Position numbers and translations under genes: made by a program. Below the pieces are notes generated by a model. The model ran no database searches. It was not told the DNA's origin and was given only the letters and a program-made list of their open reading frames with translations. From positions 1-36,039 of the forward strand of contig DAISGI010000022.1 in the NCBI GenBank assembly GCA_036823195.1: 36,039 nt of DNA, in the 5' to 3' direction. Positions within the stretch are counted from its first letter, which is position 1; the number at the start of each line of letters is the position of its first letter. Of this stretch, positions 32,531-36,039 are shown piece by piece. This DNA comes from UBA4874 sp002399435 (GTDB lineage Bacteria > Bacillota > Clostridia > Caldicoprobacterales > DTU083).

Positions 32531-34342
32531 TCAGTTGCCGGACTTCATCCCCAGCTGCTGCATCAGCCAATTGCTCTGGGAATTCATTTTATCGAGCGCC
32601 GTCTCCATGGCAGTAAACTTTTTCCAGTAGCTTTCTTCCTTGTCTGCCAGGCGAAGCCCCATGCGATAAACCTTTTCCTCATAATCGCTGATGGATTCAT
32701 CCAACATGCTGATGCTGCTGTGCTTTGTCACAAAATCCAGAAGCATGGTGGAGTTCACATTGCGATACAGTTTTGCATCTTCTCCCGGGCCCGCCTTGAC
32801 GATGATGTCCTTCATGCCGGATATCATGTCCCCGTACATTCTGCCAACCAGTCCCGTATCCTGTCTCTTCTCCGTTTCATCTGCAACACCGGGATCCGGC
32901 TGATGAAAAAGAAGATCCACAATACTGTCCGGATCCTTGCGTATGGCTTCCCGCAGTTTGCTTTCATCGATTTCCAGCCGGCCGCCCATGGTGCCTGCGG
33001 CATACCGTTCCGTCGTAATCCCGATCTCTGTCAGCTGATCAAAGCTTCCGTCCAGGCCCTTGACTTTCTCATAAAGGCCCAGGCGGGCTTTCTGCATGAC
33101 CTGGCCGACAAGGGAGTCGTTTCGCAGCAATCCGCTTTTGGCCTTATCCTCCCAAAGTTCGATTTCCTTTTCCGCCATTCCACTCTTCTGCTCTGTGGTC
33201 AGGGGTGGATAATCCCGATATTTTTCTTCCCCGAGCAATGAATCGATTTTATCGATCAGCTCGTTGTACGAACTCTGAAACTCCGTTATTTTTTCCATAA
33301 CAGCATCTTCATCCGTATCCACCTGGACCGTTGTCCGGCCCACTGCTTTCAAATCGAAATCAATGTCATTGACGGTAAACTGATTGGAAGGCCGGGTAAT
33401 GCCACGGGCGGCGCCAAAATCAAACACCGCGTCCCGGCCTGCATAGGTGCCCGGCAAAACATCGACCGGCGTTTGTATCGGCCGACCCTGCGCATCGGTT
33501 CCCATTGTGTCATACTTCAGCTTCAATTTGCTCAGAAAGGAAACTGCATTCCCGTTCTCATCCAGAATGGGCTGTCCCGTTTCATCATGCAGGACGCTTT
33601 CATCGGAAAAGGAAACGGTATTCTCCGCCCCTGTCTGATTTGTCTGCAGGAAAAGCCGGTCAATGGATTCCTCATAGGAGGCGGTCACTCCAATATCCGC
33701 CCTGTTGATTTGACTGGCCAGCTCTTTCAGGGATAGTTCAGAGATATCCTTTCCGCTCAGAAGGGATATTACGGAATCTTCCCCACCCTCCCCTGTCCCA
33801 TAGGATGTCTTCGTGACGGATGCCATGCCATTTTCAATCGTTATCTGAACCTTTTGCTCCTTTGTGCCGGCTCCGGTGGAGATGGCAAGATGAACGACAT
33901 CCTCGTCTGTCAGCCCAAACTGGGATGCCAGGCTGGCGCGGCTCTGTCCCGCCGCAGATATCCCGTCGCTGCTTGCGGCAGACCAGTTGGCCGCCAGCTG
34001 TGTGACCGTCAGTCCATAGGCTCCGTTTGCGGCCCCCGCCCTGGCAGAAACATCCGCGACGCCGGCATCGCCAACCGTGGCCCTGCGAATCCACTTCAGG
34101 CCGCGGACAGATTGATTGACAAGGAAACCGGACGAAGAATCCGTCAGCCCAAAGGACTCCCGTGTTTTTAAAATAAACTCCGCAAACAGCTTGTTGACAT
34201 CGGTGTAAGCCTTCCGGGTCCATTCCAGAAGAGTCTTCTCCTGCGTCACTTTATCTGTCCGCGTACGCTCTGCTTTCATGAGGTCACTGACAATTCCGTC
34301 AATATCCATGCCGGATGCCAATCCGCCTATTCTGACAGGCAT
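32531..34342 (-). CDS. fliD: Flagellar filament cap protein FliD
   Basis: A 603-residue filament cap (HAP2). The N-terminus MPVRIGGLASGMDIDGIVSDLMKAE is the FliD signature and the C-terminal coiled coil (YEEKVYRMGLRLADKEESYW to FTAMETALDKMNSQSNWL) is conserved. The middle is long and variable, making it about 100 residues longer than the Bacillus protein, which fits surface-exposed cap domains. GGAGG lies 8 bp before the ATG. It heads the fliD-fliT-fliS operon behind a sigma-28-type promoter. Confidence 0.95.
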   Translation of the reverse strand: MPVRIGGLASGMDIDGIVSDLMKAERTRTDKVTQEKTLLEWTRKAYTDVNKLFAEFILKTRESFGLTDSSSGFLVNQSVRGLKWIRRATVGDAGVADVSARAGAANGAYGLTVTQLAANWSAASSDGISAAGQSRASLASQFGLTDEDVVHLAISTGAGTKEQKVQITIENGMASVTKTSYGTGEGGEDSVISLLSGKDISELSLKELASQINRADIGVTASYEESIDRLFLQTNQTGAENTVSFSDESVLHDETGQPILDENGNAVSFLSKLKLKYDTMGTDAQGRPIQTPVDVLPGTYAGRDAVFDFGAARGITRPSNQFTVNDIDFDLKAVGRTTVQVDTDEDAVMEKITEFQSSYNELIDKIDSLLGEEKYRDYPPLTTEQKSGMAEKEIELWEDKAKSGLLRNDSLVGQVMQKARLGLYEKVKGLDGSFDQLTEIGITTERYAAGTMGGRLEIDESKLREAIRKDPDSIVDLLFHQPDPGVADETEKRQDTGLVGRMYGDMISGMKDIIVKAGPGEDAKLYRNVNSTMLLDFVTKHSSISMLDESISDYEEKVYRMGLRLADKEESYWKKFTAMETALDKMNSQSNWLMQQLGMKSGN

Positions 34343-34441
34343 TGCTCATTCCTCCCTGTATTCTCTGCTGTTTTCCGCCATATGTTTCCCGGCTTCCTGT
34401 ATGAAAACCATCCGGCTCAATGGCAGGATCCTTTGATAATA

Positions 34442-34468
34442 CTATCGGATGAATTTTAGATAACTTTA
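34442..34468 (-). promoter_or_regulatory. Sigma-28 (FliA/SigD) promoter for fliD-fliT-fliS
   Basis: On the minus strand: TAAA (34465-34468), exactly 15 bp, then TCCGATAG (34442-34449), close to the SigD consensus TAAA-N15-GCCGATAT. The same two boxes with the same spacing precede the flagellin gene. Transcription would begin near 34435, about 90 nt before fliD. Confidence 0.85.
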
Positions 34469-34475
34469 GGGGATA

Positions 34476-34515
34476 ATATATATTTTTATAGATTTTATAG
34501 AATTTATAGAATTTC
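34476..34515. repeat. AT-rich stretch with short repeats between hag terminator and fliD promoter
   Basis: Three imperfect copies of a TTTATAGA motif in an AT-only run just upstream of the fliD sigma-28 promoter. It might act as an UP-like element or simply be AT-rich spacer; nothing else is seen here. Confidence 0.4.
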
Positions 34516-34584
34516 CTGTCCGAATGGCCAAATGGTGTCGAAATTTATTATACAACAGAAAGCCGGCTTCGTACAGTTATTTGC

Positions 34585-34618
34585 AAAAAAAACCGATCAG
34601 TATTACCTGATCGGTTTT
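34585..34618 (-). terminator. Intrinsic terminator after the flagellin gene
   Basis: Perfect 12-bp stem AAAACCGATCAG (34589-34600) with CTGATCGGTTTT (34607-34618), six-base loop. On the minus strand it ends in eight Ts. About 30 bp past the flagellin stop; separates it from fliD. Confidence 0.93.
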
Positions 34619-34648
34619 CGCATTCCATCCTGTTCGGTTATTCGATCC

Positions 34649-35902
34649 TTACCTGAGCAGCTGCAGCACTCCCTGGGGAGCCTGGTTTGCCTGCGCAAGC
34701 ATGGCCTGTGCCGCCTGCTGCAGGATACTGTCCTTTGTAAACTCCATCATTTCCTTGGCCATATCCACGTCGCGGATACGGGATTCTGCGGACTGCAGGT
34801 TCTCCGCGGAGGTATCCAGGTTCTTGATGGTGTGGTCCAGTCTGTTCTGCGTCGCACCAAGCTTTGCCCTTTCGTTGGAAACATTGGTAATGGCATCATT
34901 GATGACGGTAATGGAATGATCCGCGGCTTTCTGGCTGGACACATCAACCCCGCCGACCTTTACCGAAGCGCCATCCCTCAGCGCATCAGATACGGTAAAC
35001 AGAGTTGTTGTTCCATCCAATGCGACAAATGTGCCTGCCTCAACCGAATCTGTAGCAACCACATTGCCATTCTTATCCTTCAGCTGCTGGTTAGTAAGAT
35101 CATATTTGTATGTCCCAGCTTCCAAACCGTTATTGGCCACCCTGGCCGATCCCACAGCCGCATCACCCTTGATGGCTACGGTACCGGACAGCACTTCATC
35201 GGTAAAGGTAACGGTGTCCCCCTCCACTGTCAGGGATGTGAAAGTCAATCCATCATCACTGCTGGCGACGTTCTTGCCGTTGCTGTCCGCCAGATAATAT
35301 TTCTCGTCTTCTGCCGTTACGTTATAAACTCCATCACTGAAAGAATTCCCTGTGTTCACAACGGTTCCGGCTTCATCAGCGGTAACATTCACTGCAGTGG
35401 TGCCCAGCGCGGAAGATGACATATTGCTGATCGACAGCCGCAGGTTCTGGCTTTCGTTTGCGCCAATATGGAATGTCCCGCTGAAACTGCCGTCCAAAAG
35501 CTTCTGCGTGTTGAACTCGGTATCATTGGATATTCTGGATACTTCTTCGGCCAGCTGATCCATTTCATTTTGTACAGCTGTCCGGTCTGCATTTACATTT
35601 GTGTCACTTGCGGATTGTACCGCCAGCTCCCGCATTCTCTGAAGGATCGCCTGTGTCTCACTCAGGGCACCCTCTGCGGACTGAACCAGGGAGATACTGT
35701 CCTGTGCATTCCTGGAAGCCTGTGTCAGGCCCCGGATCTGTCCTCTCATCTTTTCTGAAATAGCCAGCCCTGCTGCGTCATCTCCCGCACGGTTGATTCG
35801 ATAACCGGAAGACAGCTTTTCCATGGATCTGGAGGCTGCAGCTTCGCCCAATCCCAACTGGCGATAAGTATTCATGGCCATCAGGTTATTGTTAATTCTC
35901 AT
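34649..35902 (-). CDS. hag: Flagellin
   Basis: A 417-residue flagellin. The conserved N-terminal D0/D1 (MRINNNLMAMNTYRQLGLGE, LSSGYRINRAGDDAAGLAISEKMRGQ) and C-terminal D1/D0 (SRIRDVDMAKEMMEFTKDSI to NQAPQGVLQLLR) flank a variable centre (about 150-330) with no recognised domain. The stretch LQRMRELAVQ (87-96), including Arg89 and Leu93, is the kind of D1 surface recognised by TLR5 in flagellins of other bacteria. The ATG at 35902 has AAGGAGG 7 bp upstream; an in-frame ATG 10 codons earlier lacks one. It is transcribed alone from the sigma-28-type promoter at 35994-36020. Confidence 0.97.
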   Translation of the reverse strand: MRINNNLMAMNTYRQLGLGEAAASRSMEKLSSGYRINRAGDDAAGLAISEKMRGQIRGLTQASRNAQDSISLVQSAEGALSETQAILQRMRELAVQSASDTNVNADRTAVQNEMDQLAEEVSRISNDTEFNTQKLLDGSFSGTFHIGANESQNLRLSISNMSSSALGTTAVNVTADEAGTVVNTGNSFSDGVYNVTAEDEKYYLADSNGKNVASSDDGLTFTSLTVEGDTVTFTDEVLSGTVAIKGDAAVGSARVANNGLEAGTYKYDLTNQQLKDKNGNVVATDSVEAGTFVALDGTTTLFTVSDALRDGASVKVGGVDVSSQKAADHSITVINDAITNVSNERAKLGATQNRLDHTIKNLDTSAENLQSAESRIRDVDMAKEMMEFTKDSILQQAAQAMLAQANQAPQGVLQLLR

Positions 35903-35993
35903 AATCTTTCCTCCTTCAATCTTCGTTGGCATTCCTGCCCGGTCTGCATGGAATGGAAACCGGCGGCCGCCTGATTTCCCTTTTCATTATTAT

Positions 35994-36020
35994 CTATCGG
36001 AACCTTGTGGAATAAGTTTA
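35994..36020 (-). promoter_or_regulatory. Sigma-28 (FliA/SigD) promoter for flagellin
   Basis: On the minus strand: TAAA (36017-36020), exactly 15 bp, then TCCGATAG (35994-36001). Identical boxes and spacing to the fliD promoter. The start would be near 35987, giving a leader of about 85 nt before the flagellin ATG. Confidence 0.9.
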
Positions 36021-36039
36021 GCGCGAACGTCAGAAATAT

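Overview
The window looks like chromosomal DNA of a motile Gram-positive anaerobe of the class Clostridia. The grounds are a ThiT thiamine transporter behind a TPP riboswitch, a GatCAB amidotransferase operon, a FliR-FlhB fusion, a FlbD/SwrD protein, a short Gram-positive-type FlgE, a DUF6115 protein and strong GGAGG ribosome binding sites. I cannot name the genus. Nearly everything except thiT and three lipoprotein genes is on the minus strand.

Layout. 1-973: sigma-A promoter, TPP riboswitch with intrinsic terminator, then thiT (+). 1064-4361: gatC-gatA-gatB (-), converging on thiT, with its own promoter at 4430-4458. 4467-9108: an island visibly more AT-rich than its surroundings. It holds an inverted 3' remnant of a YARHG-domain lipoprotein gene, about 650 bp with no recognisable gene, and three intact tandem copies of that lipoprotein (+). 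9126-31393: a tightly packed flagellar operon (-) running flgB-flgC-fliE-fliF-fliG-fliH-fliI-fliJ-fliK-flgD-flgE-flbD-motA-motB-fliL-fliO-fliP-fliQ-fliR/flhB-flhA-flhF-fliA-DUF6115-small membrane protein-flgF-flgG. 31573-34342: late operon fliD, FliT-like chaperone, fliS. 34649-35902: flagellin gene.

Logic. The long operon encodes the rod, MS ring, export apparatus, hook, stator and the flagellar sigma factor (FliA/SigD). Two near-identical sigma-28-type promoters (TAAA, 15 bp, TCCGATAG) precede fliD and the flagellin gene, so sigma factor and late targets lie in one window. The switch genes fliM and fliN/fliY and cheY, usually found between fliL and fliO, are absent, as are flhG and chemotaxis genes between flhF and fliA.

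Assembly caution. Both 100-N runs (11262-11361 in the DUF6115 gene; 23497-23596 in fliK) are flanked on each side by the same 55-mer. Removing 155 nt (the Ns plus one 55-mer) restores one reading frame in both genes. The gaps therefore look like contig-overlap joins, not missing sequence of known size.
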